Positions 30,364-43,349 of a stretch of 62,000 bases of DNA are shown piece after piece (positions within the stretch are counted from its first letter, which is position 1; every line of letters starts with the position of its first letter). A model generated the notes under the pieces. That model made no database searches. It saw only the letters and a program-made list of their open reading frames with translations, and was not told the origin of the DNA. This DNA comes from Mesostigma viride (Eukaryota > Streptophyta > Mesostigmatophyceae > Mesostigmatales > Mesostigmataceae): the NCBI GenBank assembly GCA_009746045.1, contig RPFO01000079.1, forward strand, positions 2,850,828-2,912,827, given 5' to 3'. The translations under genes were made by a program, and so were the position numbers.

Positions 30364-31620
30364 ACATCATCCACCATTCAGATCAGGCGAACAAGGAAGG
30401 TGCGCCTTCCGTGAATACGTCGAAGGCGACTTGCGCAGGCCTGAGTAGGTTCTTACCTTGAATGCCGGAAATGTAAAAGAAACCGGGAAGCTTCGGCGCA
30501 AACTCGACAACACCATTAAGTTAGCTTCATAATCGCTCTTTAGAGCCTACGTTGCCTCACAATCGCTGCCGTAAACCAGCATTAAATTTCATGCATGATC
30601 CGCAAGAGAAATTATATCCTGGACCCCCGCGCCCGTAGCCGTTCGAGAAATGAGCGATATTGCATTTGAACCGTAAACTTTCCGCCATGAAATGAACACA
30701 ACGGTCTGAAAGTGCCAAAAAACACCCATCTTACTCCTCCTAGCTGCAGTTATATTCAGATGATGGTCAAACTTGGTGGCAAGCTTCCTTATGATACCTA
30801 GTTTTAATGTGCCAAGTTGCACCTTGCATGGCTGGTTACATGGTGCTTACTGAACGGTGACGTCGAAAAGCATTAAAAACGCAAAAAATGCCAATTTTAT
30901 TCATTATTAATTGCACAAACATCACAAATCATGTCTGCTTGACCTGTAAATGGGTAGATAACTTATTTACATCACATTTAGCTTACCTACCCGAGTTAGA
31001 CACGGTTTGGAAAGCAATTATGCTGTCAAACGTCACACAAAGCCTATTTTAGGCATTTTATTAACAAGTTGATGCCTCCATTAATGCAAATGAGCTTAGA
31101 TTCACCTAGAAATTGTTAAACACATCATTTGTGAAGTATGAAGCCTGACTAGGAACTTGCATCTTACAATTAATTGCAGTTAATGACAATATTCTGCTGT
31201 CACATGTCACCGCGATGCCAAATTAAGACATTCATTACACCGTAGGTGGTGGGAATGATCTCAGTTTGGCTTGAAATCTGGCAGGCAGTTATGCTGCACC
31301 ATGCTACACAAGTCTCCCAAGTTTTACTGAGATTGCACATCAGATGGCGAAAAAACTGTGACGTGTGCCAGCAGCCAACAACTCACACTTCCTAGAAAGT
31401 GCACACCTCCAAGCAAGCAACTGAGGTCCTTGGTACCATTCTGTATAATGATATACACATCAATGAGAACGAGACATCCAGCAACTAGCCATCGTAAAAT
31501 CACCAAGTTGTGACATGTGAAAGCATAAGAATGCCAGTTTATTCGTCTATAACACACATCAATAACACATGGAGAGCCCACTGGCCACCATTGAAGAGCC
31601 CTCGCATGGCATGCATGCAA
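30364..31620. other. Stretch without a recognisable gene
   Basis: AT-richer sequence with short frames only. I saw no repeats, tRNA-like or transposon termini. Confidence 0.55.
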
Positions 31621-34109
31621 ACGTCATGCTATGCCTTCATCAAGCTGCATGCCCTGCACGTCGACTCATTTTGCTGCAGCCCGCATGTGATCCAGCATCC
31701 TCTTCCTTGCTCGTTGTTCCGCATAGGAAAGTGGCATGCAGAGTCGGTGTGCCAACTCTTGGCGCACCATGCCAGCATGCATGCTCTGCGCAAGTGCACC
31801 GTGTTGGCAACGCCCATGGCCCTTCCACGCTTGTCAGTCCCAGTTTTGACACGCTTGTTAGAGCGGTGTGCATAGGTCACCTTGTTCACATGGTGGAGGT
31901 GTTCTAACTAAGGCCTCCCCCGAAAACAGGCGCAGGTCACCCAACTCACGAATCTGAGATGCATGGGATGTGGGCCACCAGGTCGTGCATGTATGTGGTG
32001 ACATGCTCGGGGGCAGTGAAAGAGATGAAAGAGGCAACATATAAGTGGCTGCCAGCTCCTCTACCTCGGCTGCCTTTGCCTCCCGCTTGGGCCCCCCTGG
32101 CCCATCATCATCAAAGTCACACAGGGCCTCCCAGACATCCTTCAAAACCTGCCACACCCTGGTCAGCTCCTCCCTGTCCACATGCGACTCTGCATCCTCA
32201 TCAGCGTTGTGCTGGCAACAATGTTCACACACAGATGGAATTTGTCCAGCAAGGTCTCAGCCTCCCTTCCAATGACATGTGGCTTCTCAACTGCCTTAGT
32301 TAGCACTGGCATTCTTAGTAGATGGTGCTTTCACATACTTAAACACGCCCATCTCATCATGCAACACCTTCAGCATTTCTGCCTCCTCGCCCTTATGCAT
32401 CCGTGCCATGATGGTCCTGTCCAGGAGTGCACGTACATTATTGAGAAGGCAGTGAAGAAGACAGGTTGGGTGTTCACAACGTGCTCAACGGGGAGGAGAG
32501 GGGTGCAGCCCCACTTCTGGCCAAAGTGGTCCCGGGCATGCTTCCCTGCCTTGCTCTCGTTCCTTGGCTCTGTGGCTCTGAGCTCTGCCTGGGTATGGAA
32601 AACCTTGCCGCAGTGAGGGCTGGGGCACTTGAAAGGGGCAGTGCCGGGATCAACCTGCACATCGTGGGCTACTAGCTCCCTAGCCAGCTGCACAGTGCGG
32701 GGTGAGAAGTGCTTGGATGCCTCCAGGTCACCGAACTTGGCCTTGGGGCATGTGCACTTGTTGCAAGGGTACTGGTGTGAGCATCCTGCTTGCCCTCTCT
32801 CTGCATCCACATATGCCTTGTCCCCCCCCCCGAGCATCCTGGCAACCGGCACGCGCCTCCCATCACCTAAGTGCACCCCCTCCGCTTCAAGGACCTCCCC
32901 ATACTAGTCGGATGAGCCTAGCATAGCAGGCCTTTAGCGCACCATGGTTGCTATCAGAGCCCACATACATGACCATGGAGTGCAGGTCGGTGGGGGATGA
33001 CATCCGACACCCCCTTGCCAGCTCCAGGTCTGCAGGCAACACATGGATGACTATGGAGACATACTTCTGGCTGCGAGAGAGTGAGGCTGCATCTGCCATG
33101 ACCTGTATCAAGACGCCATCCTCATGCAGGACATTGCCAAACTTGTTCTCAAGGTGGGTGATCTCCTTCTCCAGGGCATGATGCAGTGACCTGCTCACAA
33201 ATAGGCCATCATCACGCTGCTCTACTTGTGCTGGGACGATCATGGACTGCCGCAGCTTCTCCAACTCATAAATACAAGGCAGCATGGGCATCTCAACGTC
33301 CATGACTTTCACCGGTACCCAGACCCCCTCCTCCTCGTCATAGGTGTGAGACAAGGACATCCTGGCAAGCTGGTAGTCACGCCTCCCTAGTAGCTGTAGC
33401 CTGCCTTGCAAGTAACTAGCTAGCTCAGCATTCCAGTGCTCTCCGACCTTGGCGAAAGCCTGTTCTGCAACAGCCTTGTCGATGCCAGCAGCGTGCACGA
33501 CTTGTGAGGACATATCGGGGTAGGCTTTGTGATCGAAATGCTACCAGTGCATCCACCGACTCGATCTGCCTCCCCATACCTCTGCTGCAGAAACTCAGCA
33601 ACATCGCTTGACAGCAAATGTGCCCGCCTAGCATCGTCCTGCATGTGGCAACAAGTCTGCCTTCCTTGGGGGCTGATACCCAGCCTTCCTGCCCCCCTTG
33701 CCCTTCCTGCCCACCCTAACTAAGTGATGCTGGTATGGCACGGCCCCTCCAGCCATGAGCGGCCGGATTGAAGAAACACTCCCATCCTTCTAGTCTTCTA
33801 ATTCTTGAGTTCATCCTCCAGCTCTGCCACTTTTGCTGTCAACTTAGTCTCACGATCCTTGCCAAGGCTGACATCATGCAGTGCTGACTTGAGCTGCCTT
33901 CTAAGCGACTGAACAAGTCTTGGTTCCGTGCTGCGTGTCTGCGAAGTGCTGACAGGTGTGACGGTGGACACCTGAGTTGGCCTAAACCTCCCAGCTGAGC
34001 CCCTTGCATGGTGGCGGTTGTCATGATATTTCCCGAGCCTTGCTTCATGCTCTGCATGCACATTAAAATGCCGCGTCATCACACAAGCAGCAACACAAGT
34101 GCCAGGCAT
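31620..34109 (-). pseudogene. Degraded transposase-like gene, family unassigned
   Basis: Read on the minus strand: a basic N-terminal part with coiled coil (34109-33800; RRQLKSALHDVSLGKDRETK); a fragment VAEFLQQRYGEADRVGG (about 33600); the longest frame 33513-32887 (208 aa; VLIQVMADAASLSRSQKYVS could hold a first Asp); 32876-32370 with ARMLGGGDKAYVDAERGQAG and a Cys cluster CSHQYPCNKCTC, then FKCPSPHCGKVFH; and 32232-31629 (HVTTYMHDLVAHIPCI, LRLFSGEAL, HHVNKVTYAHRSNKRVKTG). GGDK...G...C..C and the final H..VAH..L..FS...E pattern are typical of eukaryotic DDE transposases with a zinc-binding insert. I cannot name the superfamily. Several frame changes interrupt it. Confidence 0.45.
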
Positions 34110-34637
34110 GCGCTATATTAAAGGCAAGGTCCATACCTGCCACAAAACTGGGGAGTGCTCAAGGACGATAGTTGACTTGGCGGAGAAGGCACCAGTCCAC
34201 TAGGAGTTAATTTGAAGCCCCCGTAACCTGTCCGGTAACTTCGACGCCCCCGTAACCTGCCCGGTAACTTCGACGGGGCAGGTTACGGGTCCGTATTCGT
34301 TGGCGGTTTAGGTTACCGGACCGGTTACGGTACCATTCGGAATATTGGCCCCGAGATTCGGTACGGCCCAATAACTGGGCCGGTTATGTTTACGGGGGCG
34401 TGAACGGCTTCGGTTCAGGTTACGTTGGGGTATACGGGACGGGTCAGGTAGTGGGTACGGCGCCATAGCTGCTCCAATATTAGGTACTGGGCTGGTTACG
34501 GGGCCGTTATCGTTAACTGGATCGTAAACCGCGACATAGCTGGCTAGCTACGCATGCACACTGTGGAAGACGTAGAAGACGACGAAGACATTGGTAATTA
34601 AGTCTTTCGCAGTCAGGACAGCCTCTGTTGTGTATCG
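34110..34637. promoter_or_regulatory. Intergenic region between divergent genes, rich in GGTAAC/GTTACC motifs and a perfect hairpin
   Basis: CCCGTAACCTGCCC (34249-34262) pairs with GGGCAGGTTACGGG (34276-34289) across a 13-nt loop. Variants of CGGTAACTTCGACG, GGTTACGG and CCGGTTACG recur over 34215-34520. The genes at 34109 (minus) and 34638 (plus) diverge from here, so a shared bidirectional promoter is plausible but unproven. Confidence 0.5.
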
Positions 34638-37600
34638 ATGGAGGACGCGCGGGCCTGGGAAGCACGCTGGGTGGCAAAGCGCACAGCGGCAACCGCATTC
34701 GCAGAAGAATCTCTGGCAGCAAAGGTACGTCGGACCCCTCACAAGACGGCTGCCATGGGAATTAATGAATATAGTAGCTGAGAACGCATATGCGTATATG
34801 TCGTCGCCAGGGGACGCTGTCGCAGACTATAGCTTCTCGCAAAGGTTTGAGGGGATTCATAAAACGTATTGTGGCAAGGATGATGTGGGTATGGTTGTGT
34901 TCACCCTATCGTCGCAGTTGACCACCCTATCGTCGCAGCGGCATCACAGCGCTCAAAAGCTGAGGGGCCGCCATGCAATGTCCCTGTACTTTTTATTGCG
35001 CAGATAAGGAAGCGTTGTAGTGAGCACCATGTTGCATGGGTTGCATTCGTTATACTGCCTGTAGATAGTGGCCACGACTAGTTTATTTGAGCTTACCCTT
35101 GTTGTAATGATGTGACAATACTTCAATGTGGTGAGCCAACCATGCTTGATATGATCTGCTGCGTGCAAGCTGCCATAATACCGTGATCCTGTTGGATGAT
35201 CCTACTTGGTTCCCTGTCCTCCATTGCCCATGTTTTTTGCCCATGTCAGTTAGCGCAGTTTATGATGTGTTGTTTTGTTGTTGAGCTGGGTTGGCATAGG
35301 CCTTACACTCTAACCCGGGGGAAACAGAGAAAATGCTGGTTAGGCACGTGAGTGCTACCGTCAGTGTTCACATAGTTGCCATGCACCCAGTGCATTGTCG
35401 TGTCTGCCTCGTCATCTGCCGGCTCACCGTGGCAGCGTTGATTTCTGACTTTCCCTTGTTGTAATGATGTGACAATACTTCAATGTGGTGAGCCAACCAT
35501 GCTTGATATAATTTACTGCACGCAAGCTGCCATAATACCGTGATCCAGTTGGATGATCCTACTTGGTTCCTTGTCCTCCATTGGCCATGTTTGTTGCCCA
35601 TGTCAGTTAGGGCAGTTTAGGATGTGTTGTTTTGTTGTTTACCTTGGTTGGCATAGGCCTTACACTCTAACCCGGGGGAAACAGAGAAAATGCTGGTTAG
35701 GCACGTGAGTGCTACCGTCAGTGTTCACATAGTTGCCATGCACCCAGTGCATTGTCGTGTCTGCCCCATCATCTGCCGGCTCACCGTGGCAGCGTTGATT
35801 TCTGACTTTCCCTTGTTGTAATGATGTGACAATACTTCAATGTGGTGAGCCAACCATGCTTGATATAATTTACTGCACGCAAGCTGCCATAATACCGTGA
35901 TCCAGTTGGATGATCCTACTTGGTTCCTTGTCCTCCATTGGCCATGTTTGTTGCCCATGTCAGTTAGGGCAGTTTAGGATGTGTTGTTTTGTTGTTTACC
36001 TTGGTTGGCATAGGCCTTACACTCTAACCCGGGGGAAACAGAGAAAATGCTGGTTAGGCACGTGAGTGCTACCGTCAGTGTTCACATAGTTGCCATGCAC
36101 CCAGTGCATTGTCGTGTCTGCCCCATCATCTGCCGGCTCACCGTGGCAGCGTTGATTTCTGACTTTCCCTTGTTGTAATGATGTGACAATACTTCAATGT
36201 GGTGAGCCAACCATGCTTGATATAATTTACTGCACGCAAGCTGCCATAATACCGTGATCCAGTTGGATGATCCTACTTGGTTCCTTGTCCTCCATTGGCC
36301 ATGTTTGTTGCCCATGTCAGTTAGGGCAGTTTAGGATGTGTTGTTTTGTTGTTTACCTTGGTTGGCATAGGCCTTACACTCTAACCCGGGGGAAACAGAG
36401 AAAATGCTGGTTAGGCACGTGAGTGCTACCGTCAGTGTTCACATAGTTGCCATGCACCCAGTGCATTGTCGTGTCTGCCCCATCATCTGCCGGCTCACCG
36501 TGGCAGCGTTGATTTCTGACTTTCCCTTGTTGTAATGATGTGACAATACTTCAATGTGGTGAGCCAACCATGCTTGATATAATTTACTGCACGCAAGCTG
36601 CCATAATACCGTGATCCAGTTGGATGATCCTACTTGGTTCCTTGTCCTCCATTGGCCATGTTTGTTGCCCATGTCAGTTAGGGCAGTTTAGGATGTGTTG
36701 TTTTGTTGTTTACCTTGGTTGGCATAGGCCTTACACTCTAACCCGGGGGAAACAGAGAAAATGCTGGTTAGGAACGTGAGTGCTACCGTCAGTGTTCACA
36801 TTGTTGCCATGCACCCAGTGCATTGTCGTGTCTGCCTCATCATCTGCCGGCTCACCGTGGCAGCGTTGATTTCTGACTTGTTCCCCCGCTCCGCATGCGT
36901 TGGGATTCCGTTTTGGCGTTGCCGTTGAATACAGGTGAGGGAATGCAAAGAACCGCTTCACTTCTCTGAAGCATCAGCAAAGTTTGACGTACACGGCGAC
37001 CCATGGAAGCGTGAGGCGGGGGCAATATACATGGAACAGGAATTGAAAAAATGGCATCAACAAAATCCCAAGCTGTGGAGCAGCCTGAAATTTGTAAAGA
37101 ATGGAGTTGTGACCACCACACTTCAGGGAAGTGTAGCGGTGAGTCACTCTCTTATTTTAGTTGGTGGCAATTTATTGCTGTGATGCAGGCTGCCATGCCA
37201 GCAGTCTTCCCTAATGTGTGTGGTAGGAGTACAAGACAAAGGCAGTTATGGTGCTGGCCCCTGCACTGACCCTGCCGCTACATGGTTGGTAATGTTGCTG
37301 CTTGGTTGGCTTTCCTTTGACGTGCATATCGTCCAATTTCGGTAATGCAGAAAGAACGCCTAAGGAAGCACATCATTACCTGGAGCAGCAAGCGAGAGGC
37401 AGCAGAAAAGAGAGAGGAAGAGAGTGAAAGAGAGGCGGCGAAGAAGCGCGAGGAACAGGATCGGAAAGGCAAGAGGCAGCGGGTGGAGGAACATGGCAAC
37501 GAAGCCAGCGGCAGAGAGGAGCTGCGAGCAAGCATGTCAACTGCGGTGGATGCAGACGTGGGGGAGGCACATGCGGGGCAAGCATGTGTAGGCCTGGAAA

Positions 37601-40386
37601 TCGTGCCAGGGCCCACCGTGATTGCAATTGCCGAGTTCCTGCTGAAGCGAGCACTGGCCTCATTGCCGCAGTTGGCAGCCAAGGACGCGAGCATCACGGA
37701 AGTGGATGCTTTGTGCAAGGAAGAAAACTCGGGATCGGGGAGTCCAGCGGTGGACCTGATGAACAACACAGCCTGTGCCCTTGCAAATGCCGCGCTGCAG
37801 TTGGTCTCCAACTCCGTCCATGTTGATGGCAAGGTCAGTGGTGGCACAGTTTCTTCCTGTTTTGGGTATGACGCATAAATAATTGCCCCTTGTATGTACG
37901 GGTGCGGTCGATTGGCCTCCCTCCAGCAACATTGCAACATCCGTTACTGACGTCCACTGCATGTGGCGGATGCGTTCCTTCTGCATGGGGTTTGCCTTGT
38001 GTGCCGTTATTGCGCAGGGTGTCGTCAGTACATCGGATGCACTGGGGCCCCAGGCCGGTCAGGGGGGCATTCCAGCGGAGCAGCAAGCGAGTACATTGAC
38101 ACAGGAGGGGACAAGGCAGGCCGAGGTGGGGGGCAACACCGGGGGGCGGCAGCACCGGTGGAGCGGGGGAAGCAGGAGGAGGCGGGGGAAGCCAAGCCTG
38201 AGGGGGGTTGCGCCGGGGGGGAGGCAGCGAAGGTGGAGCGGGGGAAGCAGGAGGAGGCGGGGGAAGCCAAGGACGAGGAGGGGAGCAGCGCCGGGGGGAG
38301 GCAGCGAAGGTGGAGCGGGGGAAGCAGGAGGAGGGGGGGAAGCCAAGGACGAGGAGGGGAGCAGCGCCGGGGGGAGGCAGCGAAGGTGGAGCGGGGGAAG
38401 CAGGAGGAGGAGGGGAAAGCCAAGGCCGAGGAGGGGAGCAGCGCCGGGGGGAGGCAGCGAAGGTGGAGCGGGGGAAGCAGGAGGGGGCGGGGGAAGCCAA
38501 GGACGAGGAGGGGAGCAGCGACGGGGGGAGGCAGCGAAGGTGGAGCGGGGGAAGCAGGAGGAGGCGGGGAAAGCCAAGGACGAGGAGGGGAGCAGCGCCG
38601 GGGGGGAGGCAGCGAAGGTGGAGCAGGTGAAGCAGGAGGCGGGGGAAGCCAAGGACGAGGAGGGGAGCAGCGCCGGGGGGGAGGCAGCGAAGGTGGAGCA
38701 GGTGAAGCAGGAGGAGGGGAAAGCCAAGGCGGAGGAGGGGAGCAGCGCCGGGGGGAGGCAGCGAAGGTGGAGTGGGTGAAGCAGGAGGAGGGGGGGAAGC
38801 CAAGGACGAGGAGGGGGTCAAGACCAGAGGGGCGGCAGCAAAGGGGAAGCGGGTGATGCAGGAGGAGGGGGGGAAGCCAAGCCTGAGGAGGGGGTCAAGA
38901 CCAGAGGGGCGGCAGCAAAGGGGAAGCGGGTGAAGCAGGAGGAGGCGGGGAAGGGCAAGGCCGAGGAGGGGAGCAGCGCCGGGGGGCGGAAGCAAAGGTG
39001 GAGCAGGGGAAACAGGGTCAGGCGGGGAAGGGCAAGGCCGAGGAGGGGAGCAGCGCCGGGGGGCGGAAGCAAAGGTGGAGCAGGGGAAACAGGGTCAGGC
39101 GGGGAAGGGCAAGGCCGAGGAGGGGAGCAGCGCCGGGGGGGCGGAAGCAAAGGTGGAGCAGGGGAAACAGGGTCAGGCGGGGAAGGGCAAGGCCAAGAAG
39201 GGGGGAAGACAGGAGGGAAGACAGCAAAGGGCAAGCATGGGAAGAAGGTGACTCCGTTAATCGTGGTGTCGAGTGAGGAGGAGGAGGAGGAGGAGGAGGA
39301 GGAGGAGGAGGCGGAGCCGAGGAAGGTAGCGACCGATGAGGAGAAGAGCAAGGAAACATACTGTCAGTTCTGCAAGAAGACCGCTAAAGTTTATCATGAA
39401 CACAAGGACGAGCGTCTGTACCCAAACAGAATCACCTTCACCAACTTTGCATCAGGCTGCCATGTGGACGCAGGTATCATGTTTGTCTGGGCGTTGATCC
39501 TCGCGTCCTACTGGGGACGCATGTGGGGGCTGATTTTGATAGGGGGAGAGCGCGTGGAGAGGACCACTGCAGTGAACGATGCGAGGTGGGATGGCTGCTG
39601 ATGCAGTGTGTGTGGTACCTAGCCTTTTCCAAGCCGGACAATGAGGATTTGTACCAAGCCAAGCTGGATGAGGCAAGGGACTTGCTACGAGATGCGCTTG
39701 CGAGGGTATCCACAGATGTGAACCCAACGGGAAAGGGCGTCCCAGATGCAACGGTGAGACTGTTGCTTGACCATGTCAAATTTTGTGGCATCAAAGAGGG
39801 CAACTGGATGTGCAAGCCCCCCGCGTCACCGAGGAGCCTGCTTTTGCGCTTCTCGACCTCTCGTATCGCGAAGAAGCTCACCCCACGCCGCTGTCCGTCA
39901 CAGACCGCATCAAAAAAGCGTGCCAGTCATCGCTGTGGGCACATACAAAGCACGCCACGGAAGGTGAGCAGTATCCTGAACCACTGTGCTTCCACCCGCG
40001 CACGTTCCTATTCGACGTCCCACCCCCATTCCTGGCCTTCTGCAACCTCCACAACTGGAAATTCCTGCCATGCAGGAAGTACAAGGGAGGGGATGTGCCA
40101 GTGATAGTGGAGGGGGTGCAGTTGATGGTGGATGGGGGCAAGATGTGCACAGTCACATTGCACCTATGGGCGCTCATCCGGTTTCATAGTTACAAACATT
40201 TCACGGCGCTGCTACCCGCTAGCAGCGGGGGGTGTGGAAAACTGGAATGAGCACGACGGGATAGCGGCGAAGGGCAACAACGGAGAGCCCCTGGCAAGGG
40301 TGCGGCCCGTGGGAAACGTGACCACATACCTCGAGCAATGGGGCTACCACATCGTGGCTGCGGGATACCAGGTTATACCTAGCTGA
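34638..40386 (+). CDS. Multi-exon gene of unknown function with tandem-repeat exon
   Basis: Exons I infer: 34638-34724, 36935-37138, 37351-37833, 38018-39473, 39623-40386. The first three introns are phase 0 and the last phase 1, all with GT...AG ends (GTACGT, GTGAGT, GTCAGT, GTATCA donors; ATACAG, ATGCAG, GCGCAG, CCTAG acceptors), and splicing keeps protein-like frame. Domains: short helical N terminus (MEDARAWEARWVAKRTAATA); LKKWHQQNPKLWSSLKFVK; a Lys/Glu coiled coil (about 37360-37490); about 16 imperfect repeats of 25 residues (GEAAKVERGKQEEAGEAKDE type); a Glu run; a Cys/His segment YCQFCKKTAKVYHEHKDERL; and a C-terminal domain (WALIRFHSYKHFTALLP, VTTYLEQWGYHIVAAGYQV). Frame slips occur in the repeats, a C6 run near 39816 and a G6 run near 40225. 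I recognise no family. Confidence 0.55.
35090..36880. repeat. Tandem satellite, 357-bp unit, ~5 copies, in an intron
   Basis: CTTGTTGTAATGATGTGACA recurs with 357-bp spacing (about 35098, 35455, 35812, 36169, 36526). The middle units are practically identical; the first and last are diverged or partial. The array lies in the first large intron of the gene above. Confidence 0.92.
38150..39235 (+). repeat. Coding tandem repeat, ~75-bp units
   Basis: Units of the type GGAGCGGGGGAAGCAGGAGG ... CCAAGGACGAGGAGGGGAGC repeat from 38150 to 38815. Two variant units (GGCGGCAGCAAAGGGGAAGC) follow, then about four units with AGCAGGGGAAACAGGGTCAG (38940-39190). Variable G-run length moves units between frames. 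Confidence 0.9.
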
Positions 40387-40705
40387 GGTTATCCCACGAG
40401 ACGCCCCACCCACTTTCCACGCAGCCTGCTCTACAGCTGTAGGTGCACCAAGGGCACCTGCACCAGCATGATCTCTCAGAGCTCAAGGGGGCCTGGCATG
40501 GGGTGGAAAATCAGCATGGCTATACAAAGGCTAGGGCATGGCTTCTCATCAGAGAGTGACTCTCTGCATTCGCAGCGCTGGGCTAAATTCTGATAATGCA
40601 TCATCCTGATAATGCACACATGTCACCATTGTCTCAGTTAATGCAATATGCAAGACACATTAATTAATTAATAAATTAGGAACATAACTGTGGGAGTACA
40701 TGTAG

Positions 40706-40956
<251 letters not shown>

Positions 40957-41339
40957 GCACTTCATGCACCTGGAGCAGGTGTAGTTAACTGACATTACAT
41001 CCTACCCTCGCAAGGAAGTAGCCCAGAATGTATTAAAGGCCATATGCACAGCTTCAGGGATATGTGCCACATGTACTCACAATGGAGTCATGTAATGAAT
41101 TAATTAATGAGGAACATGACAGAGAGTGTACATGCCCGCCTACTACAGGCACTATACCAGCCTAGGCCTAGCCTTTTTAGTCATGTACATGTGTGCCTAT
41201 GATGAGCCACCCTCCAGATGATGCCTAGCTTTATTTAATTATGCAGTGCCCATGCAGGGAGTAACTCTCTGCTGAGACGCCATGCCATAGCTCTTGTATA
41301 GCCATGATGATCTTCCCCCACATGCCACGCTCCCCCTTA

Positions 41340-41530
41340 AGTGGGCATAGCGCGATACATCATGAGGGTGCAGGTGCCTTGGTGCACCTCGAGCAAGTGT
41401 TGTTTACATCCCCACCCTTGCAGGAAGTAGCTTAGGATGTATGATAGGCCATATGCCCCCTCTCAAGGGCTATGTGCTACATATACTCCCAACGGAGTTA
41501 TGTTACAATTCAATTCAATTCAATTCAATG
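41340..41530 (+). repeat. Retroposon 3' end with CAATT tail
   Basis: GAGGGTGCAGGTGCC...GGCCATATGCCCCCTCTCAA, then the hairpin CATA/TATG plus CTCC-CAAC-GGAG (41480-41502), ending in CAATTCAATTCAATT (41506-41529) instead of TTAA. This shows the tail can be a different short tandem repeat. Confidence 0.75.
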
Positions 41531-42675
41531 ACAGAGAGTGACTCTCTGCATAGGAAGCGCAGGGCTACATTCTTCATGCATCATCCTTGCCAGCATGACA
41601 TGTCCCAACTGTTGTATTGTGGTCCGCACACATGTCACCATTGTCTCAGTTAATGCAATATGCAAGACAGATTAATGAATGAACATTACTCTGTTGCCAT
41701 GCAGGGAGTACATGTATAGCACATATCCCTGACAAGGGCCATATGGCTTCCAATGCAGGTCTACCTAGAGATAGCCACGCGGCCTTCGCGTCTTTCCTCT
41801 CAGACAACTACCCTAGTCCTTCCACGGCGTTGGATCGCCATGCGTCCAGGCATAGCTGTCTCACTTCATATGGCTTTTAATACATTATTGGCTACTTCCT
41901 GCAAGGGTAGGATGTAAACTACACCTCCTGTAGGTGCACCAAGGGCACCTGCACCAGCATGATCTCTCAGAGCTCAAGGAGGGCCTGGCATGGGCTGGAA
42001 GATCAGCATGGCTATACAAAGGCTAGGGCACAGGCATGAGCATGAGACAGTGACCGTAGTTGGGGTTGTATTCATCTCACCCTCACGACCTGTGTGTAAT
42101 TAAGTGATTATTTATTCATTGATTGATGTCTTGGGAAGACGCCTGGACTATAACTTCATTGGGGAATTCAGTGCTGCGTGGTCCCCCAACGGGGACACGA
42201 GAATAATCATCCAGATTGATTAATAAACTCAGCGATCAATTATGTGAGACTACCATTGCAAAGCAAGCCTGATATGAAACAGTTGATTATTACAAGTACT
42301 CCAGTTAATCAACTAAAATTGCATGTGGTTGCGTTGGGGAGCCGCGGACCATGAAGCCCTCAAATTTCACGAAATTAGTTGCCCCACTTATGATGAAATG
42401 AAAATGCCAACGGTTGCAATGGTGCTAACGGTTACTGAAAGCATGCCACAGCGTACAATTGCTGACCAGGCTCACTGATGGGTATAATTATGAGCTGATC
42501 AGTAGTAGTAAAGACTCCTGGCACAGCAGTCCTTCAGGGGATATATACATGCTGGTTCACGAGATCGTAATGTGGATGGATCTGCAAGCGTACCAGGGAA
42601 ACACATATCATATAGTATCGCAGGATAAGTCTTAGGCCATCTGTATGCATACCAAACCGCTGTCTATGTCAGTAA

Positions 42676-42845
<170 letters not shown>

Positions 42846-42858
42846 ATTAAGTGTTTAC

Positions 42859-43184
42859 CTTTTTGTCATTCCGTGCAAACAGATCTTCACATGTACGTCA
42901 GCGTTGCAAGTAGCGCAGCAGCAATTCTTTTTGGGACAAGCTTCGTCTAAAAGTATAGTTTTGTTAGGATCCGAAGTCTGAACGTCCCGGCTGTGACCGC
43001 TGGTTGTCTCTGGCACCACAATAACGTTGGCGCCTGGCGTCATTGGGATCGATGAGTCATTGGGATCACACGACGCACTTCCCTTACTGCCAGGAGGACC
43101 ACTCGGGCGCGTTTTCTTCATAGGACCCTTTCCCTTGCTGCCGCCAGCCGAAGCGGCTCCATTATGCTTGGGCTTTCGAGCCAT
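42859..43184 (-). CDS. Possible first exon of a minus-strand gene, Cys-rich end
   Basis: Starts MARKPKHNGAASAGGSKGKG (basic, disordered). Runs through PMTPGANVIVVPETTSGHSR to CPKKNCCCATCNADVHVKIC and LHGMTKR, then meets a good splice donor (AAAAAG followed by GTAAAC). The Cys/His cluster (CCCATC...H) could bind metal. It is divergent from the kinase-like gene. I did not find the next exon; the following DNA is the CAGG repeat. Confidence 0.35.
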
Positions 43185-43349
43185 ACCTCGCGTCTTTCCT
43201 GTTGAAAACACCCGTGTGTCCTGCGAAATAACACAGCCGCTCAGCCGGTGATCAACGTTAAGCTACGCCGGCAGCTTCCCCCCTCCCTATAAAGATTTAT
43301 CCAACTATTATTATTAAAAACCAACAGAGAATACCTGCTTGCATTGGAG

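Noticed and set aside
37835-39359. Pro/Leu/Ser-rich minus-strand frames up to 386 aa (antifreeze- or cell-wall-like)
   Set aside because: Complement of the GA-rich coding repeat; the plus strand has consistent splice sites and flanking protein sequence.
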